Positions 40,265-52,612 are shown, counted from the stretch's first letter. The stretch: 64,000 nt of DNA from Glandiceps talaboti (GCF_964340395.1 NC_135568.1:13195276-13259275); one strand, 5' to 3'. Notes: generated by a model not told the origin, from the sequence alone. Program-made: numbers and translations.

Positions 40265-40548
40265 TGTATGTATGTATGTATGTATGTATGTATGTATGTA
40301 TGCATGCATGCATGCATGCATGCATGCATGCATGCATGTATGTATGTACAAATGTATGTGTGTATGTATGTATGTATGTATGTGTGTATGTATGTATGTA
40401 TGCATGCATGCATGCATGCATGCATGCTTGTATGTATGTATGTATGTATGTATGTATGTATGTATGTATGTATGTATGTATGTATGTATGTATGTATGTA
40501 CGCATGTACGTATATATGTGTGTACGTACGTATGTATGTATGTATGTT

Positions 40549-40580
<32 letters not shown>

Positions 40581-40686
40581 TGTAGGTATGTATGTATGTA
40601 CGTATATATGTGTGTATGTATGTATGTATGTATGTATGTATGTTTATATGTATGTATGCATGTATGTATGTATGTATGTATGTATG

Positions 40687-40715
<29 letters not shown>
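40225..40715. repeat. ~490-bp (TGTA)n array with CATG blocks
   Basis: TGTA units with two TGCA/CATG blocks (near 40300-40335 and 40400-40425). A ~100-bp higher-order repeat carries TGTACGTATATATGTGTG at about 40505 and again near 40600. The 165-202 codon frames are artefacts. Confidence 0.95.
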
Positions 40716-40717
<2 letters not shown>

Positions 40718-40860
40718 CTGAACGTTTTAGGAAGAGCTTTTATCCATCTACGATATGTTTTAATGTTACATTACACCTTTCTGTGCAATAAGAAAATAAC
40801 GTAAATTAAATACTTTGTTTATATGCAAATCACTTCCTGTACGTACAATAACAAATTGTT
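40716..40860 (+). mobile_element. Non-LTR retrotransposon ORF2 tail, copy 3
   Basis: After the TGTA array the plus strand reads TERFRKSFYPSTICFNVTLH then LSVQ and a stop. It is similar to 31739-31870 throughout, including the CACTTCCTGTACGTA sequence of the 3' flank. The junction with the TGTA array is at the same place in both copies (TATGTAAC, then AACGTTTTAG two or three bases on). Confidence 0.6.
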
Positions 40861-41509
40861 TTCAAAACAAATTTACGCGTTTTTTGTCCCAAAGATGGAA
40901 TTGGACTGTTGTGTCACTTTGTTTCCCTTTTCAAGTATTAATATATAGTAAAGTGATTGTATTTAAATAAATATCTACAAATAAATATACAAGACATTTC
41001 TCATCCCTAGGGCCACTTTAACGGTTGCATTCCTTGGCACGTTGATAAAAAGATAATTTTCTGTTTTGCGGCATATTTTATACTTCAATTCGTATTGATC
41101 GACGTCAAGCGTTAATGGGAATATTTACCCATAAATTCATTTGATAAATTTTCCCGCTGGGAACAACTCGAAACCCCATACGAGTTGACTCCTAAAACGT
41201 GTGGGTTTGGAACTTTAGGGACCAAGTGCTGGTTTATAATTACTTATGTGATAAGTTATCGATGAATATGCCCACTCAAACGAGCGTTGTCAATCATATT
41301 TTGATGAAGCTCTGTCCCCTGATCTGCAAATTTCATTTCAGATCTGAGTTAGCAGAACAGTTTGACAGAGAACAGCGACAATTTCAGTGAGGAGTAGGCA
41401 GATTTCTGATTAAATATTGATGTGGTGTGGGATCGAGTTTCATTCCGAATTCGAGATGTACTTCGTGTTATGTCAAAAACGGTCGATGTATATCATGTCT
41501 AATGATATG
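40861..41509. other. Unannotated spacer
   Basis: No exon or repeat recognised. Confidence 0.4.
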
Positions 41510-41699
41510 AATCTATGTCTATCTGTTTGTCTCTCTCTGTCTCAGTGTCTTTCTGTCTGCTTATCTCTCTCTCTCACTCACTCACTCACTCTCTCTCTCT
41601 TCCCTTCTCTGTTTGTCTTACTGACTGCGTGTCTGCCTGTCTGTTGTCTGCCCCCTCCCCTTCTCTCTGTCTTTCTACCTGGATAGATGTATGGCTCAC

Positions 41700-41730
<31 letters not shown>

Positions 41731-41845
41731 TGTTCCTCGCTATTCCCCTCTCTCTGTCTCTCTGTCTCCACCTGTCTCTCTCCCTATGTATATGTCTTTT
41801 TGTCATTCATTCTGTATCTCTCTAACTCGCTCGTTCACTCACTCT
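41510..41845. repeat. CT/TCTG-rich low-complexity region
   Basis: Impure CT, TCAC and TCTG units over 330 bp. Open frames in it are compositional. Confidence 0.9.
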
Positions 41846-42234
41846 GTGCCTCTCGAACGAGAGATCACCATCAAACCCTCGGGCTCATCAAATCACAAGT
41901 ATTCTAGAATTAGGCAAAATGCCAAGATATTCTTGAAAGAAGTATAGCTGCAGATAACGGCAATCGTATGTCAAATAATTCACTTGAAATTCTTTCATGA
42001 ATAATTGACAGAGATAATACTCCGTTGCCAGCGAAAAGTTGCCTCTCAACGAGCAGTACTCTAGACAGCGCCCTCCAAGGTAGGTTCGCTTTTCGTTCTC
42101 AACTGACGAACTCAGCTATAATATATTTGAAATTAAATGTCATAAAAGGAAGGCCGTCAAGAAGATGTCTGTTATATATCTGAGCTCAATTATCGCCTAG
42201 AGTTACATAGCATTAAGAAAGCCACCATACATAA

Positions 42235-42236
<2 letters not shown>

Positions 42237-42283
<47 letters not shown>
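42237..42283. repeat. (TG)n microsatellite
   Basis: Pure TG run of 23 units. Confidence 0.95.
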
Positions 42284-42285
<2 letters not shown>

Positions 42286-43827
42286 GTATGTATACGAATC
42301 GAAGAAAAACATTTATAAATACATTAAATTTTTCTAGACTTCAATTTAGATGAGAAATAATCAAATTGTAGGTACCAAACTAAATTGTCTTACCAAAATC
42401 ATGACCTTGCCTACAGATGGCGCTATTTTATATAAAAAGAAGTCTCCATAGAACACACAATCCCTCCTCAGATACTTTACTTCCTTATTACTGAATGCAG
42501 ACACGATTTATGAGATTGAACCAGGGGAGATGGTGATTTTGAAGAATTAAATAATGGCTATAAATAAATACTACAAAATGTCTGCAAAATGCAAGAAATC
42601 GCTTAATTTTGAATGTCTACCCTGACGGTCAAGTTAAAGGTCAACTATGAATAAATTATTTCTACTGACTCCCATGGTGACAGCGTTTTTGACTGAAGTT
42701 ACCTATAACTGTCATTCACTTGTTCCGCTTCCTGCAAGAGCGCCCTCAATGTGCCAAAAGAATTTTCATTTCTCTCTATACTTTGAAACTCTAGAAATTA
42801 CATATTTTTCCTGCAAATATGCCCACCATTCACTGATATTGATATGAGCACCAAAAGTACTGCTTGTACAGCATTTCATATCTTCTATATTATTATGATA
42901 TAAAAGAAATTGGCAATAGCCTATGGATAAGAAATGGCTTGATATTGATAATTAATGGACCCTGAAGGTCAAGGTCACAAAAGAAAGTTTGCCCCTGATA
43001 ATATGGGGTTAGACACTTGAATGGAGTCTAGTATGTATTGCAGTTTTTGAGTTATGCAGTAAATATGGATTTTTAACGACAAATATGGCCGCCATTCGGT
43101 CACGTTTTCATGTATGTAGCGAAAACAACGTGAGGTCACTGCACATGTCCCATTCGGGATGTCACCTTGGTGCCCGGTTTGATAGAAATTATCAGATATT
43201 TCATTTCTGAGAAATGACGTATTACGGACGCGCGTACGCATGCGCGGAGTCCATTGTAATAATTATCCATCTAAAAATGACAGTAAAGGTGAATTATACA
43301 GTAACGATTCATACATACATACATCATATAATCCAATTTAATTCTTTAACATTATTTGACCTTTGCACTTTGCTAGAAACTGTGTCAATATTATTTAATA
43401 ATTCATATTTTAATTACTTTATCTATTTATTAATTCATTCACTTCTTCATTGTCAGTCAGAACATCAATAACGTAATGAGCCGCAAAGGCAAATTTTCGA
43501 CTGCATGATACTGTTTCAATTGCTTTTGGACATTGAAACTTTAACATTTATTTTGATGGAATTAGTTTGCCCATCATCTCGTTTTTACGGCAATTAACGG
43601 TTGTGATACTGGACCATGCTGGTGTACATCAATCGAAACACATACATGATAACCCACAGCTGGTAAATATTTTGAACAGAAGAGAATTCCATTTAAATTT
43701 CATAAAGCAACCTTTTTTTACAAATTTAAATGCAGACTCTGAAGTTTTAAGTTTAATTCCTTGTTTTAGATTTACGTCAAACGAAAAATTGCCGACGGTT
43801 CTTGTTCATGCTTCTGCTATATTTCTA
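42284..43827. other. Intergenic with dispersed-repeat fragments
   Basis: Contains AAGGTCAAGGTCACAAAAG near 42965, a direct pair of AGGTCA half-sites, and an inverted copy of the GGCCATATT core at 43079-43099. No exon was recognised. Confidence 0.4.
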
Positions 43828-44039
43828 ACAAACAAACAAACAAACAAACAAACAAACAAACAAACAACACAACACAACACAACACAACACAACACAACAC
43901 AACACAACACAACACAACACACACAACACAACACAACACAACACAACACAACACAACACAACACAACACAACACACAACACAACACAACACAACACAACA
44001 CAACACAACACAACACAACACAACACAACACAACACAAC
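43828..44039. repeat. (CAAA)n then (CAACA)n array
   Basis: About ten CAAA units switch to about 34 CAACA pentamers. Two two-base insertions (ACACAC) occur about 54 bp apart, near 43920 and 43974, pointing to internal duplication. Confidence 0.95.
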
Positions 44040-47000
44040 TAAAAAGCCCAGCGGAAACCGAGTACACATGTTGAATGAGGGGTAGTTCAATTGTTGCAAT
44101 TGGGGTCGTCCAATTTGTATATTCATGTGAGTCAATAAAACTTGAGCTGCATGATAGTTTTCAAGTTTTACTGATTAATTATTTAAGACATGAACTGACT
44201 GAAAGAATGACATAGTTAAATTTTTAATTCAGAGATCTTAATATGGTGATCATGTCACTTACTGTCAACCTCTGGTATCTAAGAGAAAAATAATCTGCTT
44301 TAATGGAATTCGATTAATTAGTGACGCGCTGTTAGTTTTTGCGCTCCTTTAATAAGTGTAAAGTGGTATTGTGGTCTCGTGGGTATATACCTTCATTCAT
44401 TCATTCACTTTAATCGGTTCGGCGACTGCTTTTCAACCGAATATTTTCTTTACCGCTACTCTTATCATTGGCTTCATACAAATAATGGCATAAAGGTGAT
44501 TGATGAACCGATCGTCTCCCTGGGAACAGAAGAATACTCATCGATAGCTTGTTTTGAATATAGGAACATCTATTGTCAACTCACATATCGATGCGTTGCA
44601 AGGAGATATCTCAGAGTGGTATTAGTCAGTGAAAAAGTAGTCCACCGGGACCTCCAACAGGTGGGATATTGGATTCATGATCAGTTTCCCCAACACGCAT
44701 CACGTTGCAATGTATGATGGGATATACCAAGCCCTGATCACAACCCTGTCGTCGCGCGCTGAGCACAGAACCTTGTTTTTCCAATTCTTTGCGAGGGAAG
44801 TAACAACTCAAAATTTTTGGTGAGTAATATAATTTTGGAGTTTTCTTATTTGAATTCATGAGAAGGTAAATTTTCTTCATATCACAAGAGCATTTTTTTT
44901 CAGTTGTAAGCTTAAGCCTGTACGAGTAAAGTGTTAGTATTTGTCCCTATGCGTACTGAAAGAACTTTGTTCGTAAAAATTTACATTTTTGACAAAGGAA
45001 GAAAAAAAATTTGCTTCAGTACAGAATTTTTTTTGCTTATTGGTATATTTCTTTAATTTGCCACAAATTTTCAAATTCAAATTCATCACACGTTTATGAT
45101 CATAGCATAAGAACTAAAACGCCTGTGTGACATGTATAATTATGATCAGTTTATCACCGTGCAATGTTTTCAGCATGTTAGCTGTCGACGTTTGGAATCG
45201 AAATTGTATTGTATATGACTGTGCGTTCAGGGGGTGGGATAAGGTGTTCGTACGCTTTACAAGGTCAATTTAGTACAGTTTCATATAAACATGTTTAGTA
45301 CAGCGTTTCGACTCGGATTTGTTTCTAGATAAGTTTAAGTGTGTATTGAGTTGGTTTTATACACAAATTTTAGTTGCAAATTTGACCCAGTTAAATTTAT
45401 CAATGTAAGGTACATACACGATTATATTTCGACTTTCGAACTAGCGCTAGTACTATCTTCACAATTAATTGATTTTTGTGATAATATTGAATCGTGGACT
45501 GTTCATTTAGCATAAAGACTTGCCTATCAAACTTAAAAAACCTTTACCAGGATCATTCTTCGATTTGCATTCGCTTATTGGAAGGTTTTTCGCTCGACTT
45601 CTGGTGTTAAAAACGAGAGAGCGCATGATCATGTAAATGCTAAATCTATGAACTAATTCATCGAACTAATTCATCATCCTTTAGTGGTCGGACGTGCTTA
45701 AAAAAAATAAAATGCTAAGAAAAATGTTTTTGTTTGAAAAAAACATAATAAAAATATATGCACAAAGGCGCAATTACCAAGATATTTTTACATACGTATT
45801 ATACACATGATTGAAGAAATTTAACGTTACGTGCTAGGAGCTAAGTCGAAGACACTCAACACGTTCATTTACTCCGTCTTTGTTATCATCACGTATAATT
45901 CTGTTTGCGTATAAGATCTATGTTTAGAAGGGAAGAGTTGTGCATTGAAAAAAAAGCAGGATTACTTATTTGCTGAAGGAAGTTAAAATCTGTTAACAGT
46001 GTTTACCTTCTGCCAGAATCATCGTGTACTTAGAACAACAATGTGAACAGAGTTACCCGTCGCTAGACTTAAAATATTTGATATTGCAACAATCAATGAA
46101 GTGTCAATGTTAGAGAAATGTTCAAATGTTAGTTGAAAGCTTCATGTAAATAACTCGAGTTGTGTTTTTCGATAATTATCAACATTGGTTGTCAAGAACA
46201 CTTTGAATCATAAGTTGGCACCAAACATTGTGTACGTTACATTGTTTTACCAGGAACATTAAAGGGGCATAAATGTAGCTTAAAGGGGGGGGGGGGGTTC
46301 ATAATGTACACTACAAGATAAGTATTCTAATTACTGACGCATAGTTAAAGTAGCACACACTGAGTTGTATTTTTTTTAATCAGGTGAAAATACTTACATA
46401 CACCCTTGATTAAAATATTAAAATATTCCTAGCATAATGTATATTTTATCGATGCATCAAGACATTACAATTGTACTAACTCTAAGATTTAGTGTAATCT
46501 AAACCACAGGCCTTATGCCATTTTCAAACAATTTAATTACAAATTCACCGACGGAATACATGATCACGGGTAAGACTAGTCCAAACTATGCTGACACGCT
46601 AATCATGCACGTACACGCCCTGCTCTACATTCAGCAACCGGCGGTAATTTCAGTTTCAAAAATGAATTTCTCGAACACGAACAAATTTTATGAATCTACT
46701 TCCATTGAAGACAGTGGTTGAAAGGAAAATCAATACCAAGGAGATATATAAACAATATTTCTGTCGGTTATTGAATTATTGTCAAGAAACCTGAAACTAG
46801 AAACGTAATTATGGACTTAAAATAAAAGTCTGGAATTGATGTTTGAAGCTGTACACACAACAACTTATGGATCTTGAAGGAATCGATTACTTTGGGTTTA
46901 TTAGTTAACTTTGACTATGTTGCATTCACATACAGAGACACACCGTAATGCACAGGACTGGTAATTTCTAAGCGGTCAATCTTCCCAAATTTTTAGACAC

Positions 47001-47640
47001 CACAGGCTTAGTCCTGCTTCCGAGATCGACCCAGGCTGAGTATTGTATAGGACAAAACTATTAGGCAAAGCACAGGTCCACACATCCTGCATGAACCGTC
47101 ATTCAACAAAAGACGTTATCAATATTCACTTTATCCCAAATCGATCCGTGAATGTATTAACCTACTACCCTCAACTGTTCTTACAGCCAAGGATGTCAAC
47201 TATTTCAAAACACTTACTCAAAAAGTAAACTTACAAGAACTGAAGACGAGAGCACATCAAATATCGTATACTCATCACATCACTCCAGTACCACACTGAC
47301 CCGAGTGTGACCAAACAGCTAGCGTAGCCAAGAAACGTAGAACAATGATTGTAAATTGACCCCGATTTTGACTCTTGGCCCCTACTTTTGGAAATCTGTA
47401 GAGTTTGTGTTTGGATTTTAATTCCTCCAGTGCATATCTGTACCTATAGTATTCTTCGAATTCAGCCTCAGTCTCAGAATCATACCAGGTACAATATACA
47501 CAATATCAACAGTAAATCTACATAAAAAAGTTATGCTGTGCTGATATTAAATGCCCAACTCGTTGGCAGTTCCTGAACTCAACTACAGCAAATTGTGTGC
47601 AGTTTCAGTAATATTTCATATTTTTATTTAAAGTATTTTA
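44040..47640. other. Gene-free stretch
   Basis: No supported exon over 3.6 kb. A 112-codon frame at 44379-44717 is not recognisable. A G-run lies near 46287-46299. Confidence 0.4.
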
Positions 47641-47644
47641 AATC

Positions 47645-48371
47645 ATGATGATTTTTCCATTATTTTTACATAAATAATTTTTTCATAAGTTATTTATCTA
47701 TCATCAATGGATGTTGACGTTGGTGTGCTGGGTTTCAGGGTTATAATTTTGGGGTTTTTTGTTTGTCGATTTGGTGGTCGAATGTTTAATTAAGTATATT
47801 TACAAATTGATTTGTTGTTGCTAGAACAACAGCAATAACAAAAATATCGCATGTGCGGTGTTCAAAATAATAACACATTGCAACGAAGGCTCGTATATCA
47901 AATTCTGTCTTTAACGGACATAAATTTATTGAAAGATAAAATAAGCATAGTTAGATGGTAGAGAATGACGTAAATAATTGGGTTCTAGCCTTCCGCTGCG
48001 GAAATTAATTCCTTCCTCCGTCAACCTTCTCCTTTAATTGATGTTCGTTACCAGAAACCTTACAAATGCATGAAATAGACATATCTGAAACACTTTGATC
48101 ATTGATGATTTTTTTCCATCATTATCTATCATCAAGGGACATGACAACTCTTTTTGATGAAAGAAGGCAATTATCTAATTCCTCTGTAAATTATTATAAT
48201 CAAGTAGAATTCAATTGTGAGTCAACGTGTGTGTGTTTGTGTTTGTTTTTCTTAAGTTTATTACGTTCGTGTGCTGGGTTTCATGGTTATTATTTTAGTT
48301 TATTTGTTTGTTTGTTTGTTTGTTTGTTTGTCTGTATAATTAATGGTCGATTGTTTATAGAGTGTATTTAA
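47645..48371 (+). repeat. Diverged local duplication, ~510-bp spacing
   Basis: GTGTGCTGGGTTTCAGGGTT near 47724 recurs as GTGTGCTGGGTTTCATGGTT near 48270. The flanking features ATCTATCATCAA (before) and TGGTCGA-TGTTTA-GTATATTTA (after) recur in the same order. In the second copy the TTTG run has expanded to a microsatellite (48303-48331). Confidence 0.55.
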
Positions 48372-48400
48372 TGATGTGTCTTACCGTCAAATATGTATTA

Positions 48401-48640
48401 TCGGTAACTGAGTGGTTAAATACCATGGCTATTACTACTGTGGTCGAACTTCGAGCCCAGATCTGGATTTGATACAATTTGCCATGCAGTAAATAAGACA
48501 AAAGTCATTCAGTTAGGCTCTACCGAACAACGCAGATTTTCCTCTGCACTCCGGTTTCCTCCTGCATTAAAGTACTTAGTTCATGAGAGTCGGCGTCTCA
48601 GTGGACTCCTTTAGAGACAAGTTTATAATAAATTGATAAA
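48401..48640 (+). mobile_element. tRNA-derived SINE
   Basis: An A-box-like TAACTGAGTGG (48405-48415) and, about 40 bp later, a B-box-like CTTCGAGCCCA (48449-48459) give the internal polymerase III promoter layout of a tRNA-derived SINE. A body of about 170 bp follows, including ACTCCGGTTTCCTCCTGCAT (48548-48567), ending in an A/T-rich tail. No flanking duplication was established. Confidence 0.55.
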
Positions 48641-49854
48641 ACAAATATCCAGTATAAATAAAGATTACTCTCAGTAAAGATTATGATTCAATATTTACAT
48701 TTTTGATGTTCTAGACCCTGTAAACAGACCAAATTTCTCAAATTGATTTGTATGCTAGTCACGTCACGTGTGCCATCGCACGTGAGGTCGTGCAACTGTA
48801 AAACTATATCTTTCTTGGCTTTTCCACCGAAGTGGTGATCACTCGATCTAAATCTAGGAAATACATAGCGTCATCTGCCTTTACTTACGTCATTCGATCG
48901 GAATTAGAGCACGAAACATCTACATGCTGGGTAGAAAAGGGACTATCTAAGGGCATAAATAAAATATAAATACATAAACAAAAAATATAACTCAAAGGGC
49001 CCAGTTCGGATTTTGATAAAATTTGGGTATCTTGTCTTAAGGGTTGTCCTGTCTTTACTGCACCAACCGTCAACAACATGGCTATAAACGTGCAAACCCT
49101 CAAACAAGCGAAAGCATTTTAGAATTAGGAAGTGTAGGTGGTAAGGAGTTCTTTGAAAATACTTGGGTCAACGTCAGTTTTAATTGATTGTGGCAGAGTA
49201 TTCCAGGTAGGGACAAAAAAGAACGGTTATCTGGCAGAACTTCAGGAAATGTTGGTCCTGGACAAAAGCATGATAATCAGTTCTTGTGTGGATCCACAGA
49301 TGAGATTGCACTTGGTTTTGACTTAAAGGCCAATTTTTCACTCCCAGGTTCTCACGTTAGTGTATAACAGGATATATAGGGTAAAGACCTCAAGTACATC
49401 CTGTACTCTTTGATTCATTCTGTGAGTGTATTCCTGTTTGACCAAGACATATTTACATGTACTCGGCTACGTTCTAAAGATTTTGAAAATTACTATTTTG
49501 AAGCAAAAAAAGTATAGCTGCAGTAACATTTCACAGTGTCATGGGCTGGGGGGTAGAGAGAATACCTTCAATGATCAATTCTACGTCATCACCTTGAAAA
49601 TGAACTTTAACCGACATACAAGTCGTCTCGATGGATATACGAGAAACTACCATTGATGTAGCAGGCTTAATGCAAAGCTGAAATATGCCACGGTTACACC
49701 ATAAGAAGACTTTGGGGGGGGGGGGGTCATATACATCAAATGCTAGCAATTTAGTGATGGGCAACAATGAACGTTTGCGTTCTACATCGGCAGGTCTTCT
49801 TAATTAGGTGTCCTTTCAAAATTGATGATAAATAATATGACAAGTCATTTGAGT
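48641..49854. other. Unannotated stretch before the GATA array
   Basis: No supported exon. The passage at 49115-49340 reads as a 62-codon frame without a recognised domain and may be a decayed repeat. A G-run lies near 49713-49727. Confidence 0.35.
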
Positions 49855-50031
<177 letters not shown>

Positions 50032-50820
50032 TCGACACACAAAATACAATTGCCTGCTTTCAGCTCCATCGTTAAAAGTCCACGTTCCCCTATTGATTCG
50101 ACGCAGTATGAAGATATGCAACGCTGGGAAGCGTTTACTTTCGTCGCCATGACAACGGAAACAGGTTCCCACTTAAGCGATCAATAGGTATTGACTGCTG
50201 AATGAAACGACTGCGCACGCAAATGAGGGATTTGTTATGCAAATGAGAATCTTCTATTACGGGTCTGAGCTAATTCTAAAAGACAAACTGATCGATTCCT
50301 GCCTTCTCGTATTCACAGTCGAGGAAATTCAATTTGAAAACGCGAACAGGTTTTAAATAAATATCATCTGATATTATCACCACTACTTAAATTATTAACG
50401 ATAGTTCGAAGTTTAGGAAAGCTGGAAAGTTGTGTTTTATCTCTGACAGCACCTTACTCTCCGAGAACTCAGTTCATTTTTGTCATTGGAAAATCAACAT
50501 AAATAATTGTCGGAGGTTTCACCCCGTCCATACAGGCTGACCACCCCCGTATCAAAGTGAGTGTGGTCTATCTCGTTGAAGTAGGAAAAGACTGCAATCG
50601 ATTGCAAGTGTATGCAGACCATTCAGTAAGCATAGAACCATTGAAATTTTCTTTCTTTGCGCTACCCTTTTTTTCATTTATTCTCTTTCTCAAAAATAAC
50701 TGTCGATGAATTACTGAAAAACCGGTGGTTTATTTCTCAGAGAAGACAACGTATAATTCTGTACGTATACCACTAGCGAGTCCGCCATATTTTCAGATTC
50801 GGTAACACGACAGTGTATGC

Positions 50821-50840
50821 GACATGGCGGGGATTTCGTG
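50821..50840 (+). promoter_or_regulatory. YY1-like / kappa-B-like sites upstream of the WD40 gene
   Basis: GACATGGCGG resembles the YY1 site common at animal housekeeping starts. It overlaps GGGGATTTCG, close to an NF-kappa-B site. The position, about 280 bp before the ATG, suits a core promoter or 5'UTR. Motif evidence only. Confidence 0.25.
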
Positions 50841-50903
50841 TTTATGTGGGACCGAGTTATTAATGTACAGTAGTGTCACGTACGTTATGTTCTCGCTGAC
50901 AAG

Positions 50904-50961
50904 GTAAAAGCACACTGGCTTTATTATCGTTGAATTCTAACAACATTTTATCGTATTTCAG
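50904..50961 (+). other. Candidate 58-bp 5'UTR intron
   Basis: GACAAG followed by GTAAAAG gives a donor. TTCTAAC, a near-consensus branch point, lies about 25 bp before a TATTTCAG acceptor. All three signals fit a very short intron in the 5' leader of the WD40 gene. Confidence 0.3.
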
Positions 50962-51118
50962 ATCTTTCTACCCGGATTTGAGGGTTTCAATACAGTAACG
51001 TTAAACCAAGGTGTTGACAGCGACATCGCCTCGCTGTGTCGTCATACCGGTATTTATACAGTACGTTGTGTTCATCGGTGGTTCATCACTCATTTTGCGG
51101 TAATCTAGATAATTTACG

Positions 51119-51946
51119 ATGGGTAGTGGTGGCTCTAAACGGTCCCGGAGTGCAAGCAGCGATCAGAGTACGGGAACAGAAGACGGCAAAGATAAGAAAG
51201 GTAAAAAGGGAATGAAGAAAAAGAAAGAAAAATCTTACTTACTTAAAACCTTAGATGATCACGAAGACGGCATAAACTGTATGTCTATGAGCGAAGATGG
51301 AAAGGTGATGGTAACGGGTTCTGAGGATAAAACGGCAAGAGTATGGGATTTGATCACGGAGAAATGTACACATGTTATGAAGGGACATACATCTTATATT
51401 ACGTGCGTACAAGTGTTCGCTGAGTTCGCTTACACTGGGAGCTCGGATAAGAAAGTCCGAAAGTGGAACCTAAAAACGGGACAGTGTGAGGTTACAATTG
51501 AAGGACATGCCGCACCAATAAACAGGCTAATATGTACCGGTGACTTTTTATTTACAAGCTCGTACGATCGTACGGCGATGTGTTGGGATCCCGATGATGG
51601 GGAACTTTTGCACATATTTCGTGGACACAAACGGGGCGTGACTCCGTTGATGTACATCCCGGCCGAAGATGCGTTAAAAGATGATGTACTAGACATTGAA
51701 AGTAATAAAGATGTCTTAATCACGGGCAGTGCGGATGCAACCGCAAAGTCATGGGACATGGACTCCGGTGAGTGCACCGTGACTTACCGTGGACATAGAG
51801 GTGCCATTTTGTGCCTAGGTGCCGACTCGACCGGTTTGGTACTTTTCACCGGTAGCGGCGACAGTACTGTCCGGAGCTGGAACATTACCACGGGCGAGTG
51901 CTATAAAACGTTCGAGGGCCACCAATCATCTATAATATGCATGCAG
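51119..51946 (+). CDS. WDR86: WD repeat-containing protein 86-like, first coding exon
   Basis: This exon encodes 276 codons of a WD40 beta-propeller protein, a scaffold fold; the specific function of WDR86 is poorly known. The start is well supported: ATG with A at -3 and G at +4, and an in-frame TAA nine bases upstream. Residues 1-6 are MGSGGS, as I recall for vertebrate WDR86, and fit an N-myristoylation signal (Gly2, Ser6). Residues 24-38 are strongly basic. WD repeats lie at about 44-77, 86-117, 126-157, 166-213 (with an acidic insertion at 181-197), 222-255, and the start of a sixth at 264. GH and WD/WN dipeptides are in place, for example GH 89-90, 129-130, 169-170, 225-226, 267-268. 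The exon ends CAG|GTAGGT in phase 0 after Gln276; translation past it is intronic. Human WDR86 is about 376 residues, so roughly 100 residues should lie in downstream exons that I could not find here. Confidence 0.88.
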
Positions 51947-52318
51947 GTAGGTTTATTATCATCAGGGAATCTGAGGTTTTGACATTTTCTTCTTTCATAT
52001 CTATGTCTTACAAAATTGAAGTGGTAAATTGGACAGTGGCAGCTAGCCAGACTCGTTACAGACATTGGTAGAACATTTTTTTCAACGGAAGGGCGTTCTG
52101 TGTATTTAAATAAATTCAGTAAACAGATAACATTTTCCATGTAAACCATCTCTAGTGTATCATAAACTACGCCTCCATATTTTTATGTGATTCCTTGTAC
52201 GCCCCAACCCCTCCAGAAAAAGTGTACTAACATCACTTGTCCTCGCTGAAATCGATTTAAACCACTGAAACGCATGCGCACATGTCAACAACTTGTTACA
52301 CATTTTTGTTCCCTGTAG
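51947..52318 (+). other. Intron start of the WD40 gene
   Basis: Begins GTAGGT. A good acceptor, TTTTTGTTCCCTGTAG, ends at 52318, but whether it is used is unknown. If it is not, the intron continues past the foldback element. Confidence 0.45.
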
Positions 52319-52612
52319 CTACTAGAGCTAGGGAAGGCATTTCGTCTGAAATGGCGAAAGATATACAATAGGCAATATCAACAACCAAGTTTTAAAAAAT
52401 CCGCCGGTAAAAGTACCGCAAAGTATTCAATAGACTCGACGTTTTTACTGAATGTTTTGGATTGCCTATATCAATCAAAATACCCGGATGTTAATTCAAC
52501 AGGTTGTATGACAATAAAGTTAGAAACAACGATGTGCATTTTAGAGCACCTTGGTACACGTCTGTCGTATCTCAGTACATATATGACTCACACATCTTCC
52601 TGCTTTGTTTAA
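52319..52612 (+). CDS. Candidate alternative terminal exon of the WD40 gene
   Basis: After the acceptor an uninterrupted frame of 97 codons runs to TAA at 52610, in phase 0 and therefore compatible with the upstream exon. AATAAA follows at 52662, about 50 bp past the stop. The peptide (starts LLELGKAFRLKWRKIYNRQY) does not resemble a WD40 blade, so a product ending here would have a truncated sixth blade. It has no early ATG and would be missed by start-based ORF finding. Alternative: chance open frame. Confidence 0.3.
   Translation, partial: LLELGKAFRLKWRKIYNRQYQQPSFKKSAGKSTAKYSIDSTFLLNVLDCLYQSKYPDVNSTGCMTIKLETTMCILEHLGTRLSYLSTYMTHTSSCFV

Noticed and set aside
40091-40791. Two frames of 165-202 codons, Met-Tyr-Val-Cys repeats
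   Set aside because: They translate a TGTA array; only the last ~20 residues come from a LINE fragment.
44379-44717. 112-codon frame
   Set aside because: Unrecognised and unsupported by exon boundaries; could be chance.
51430-51777. 115-codon antisense frame opposite the WD40 exon
   Set aside because: A shadow of the real gene; the WD40 repeats are on the plus strand.
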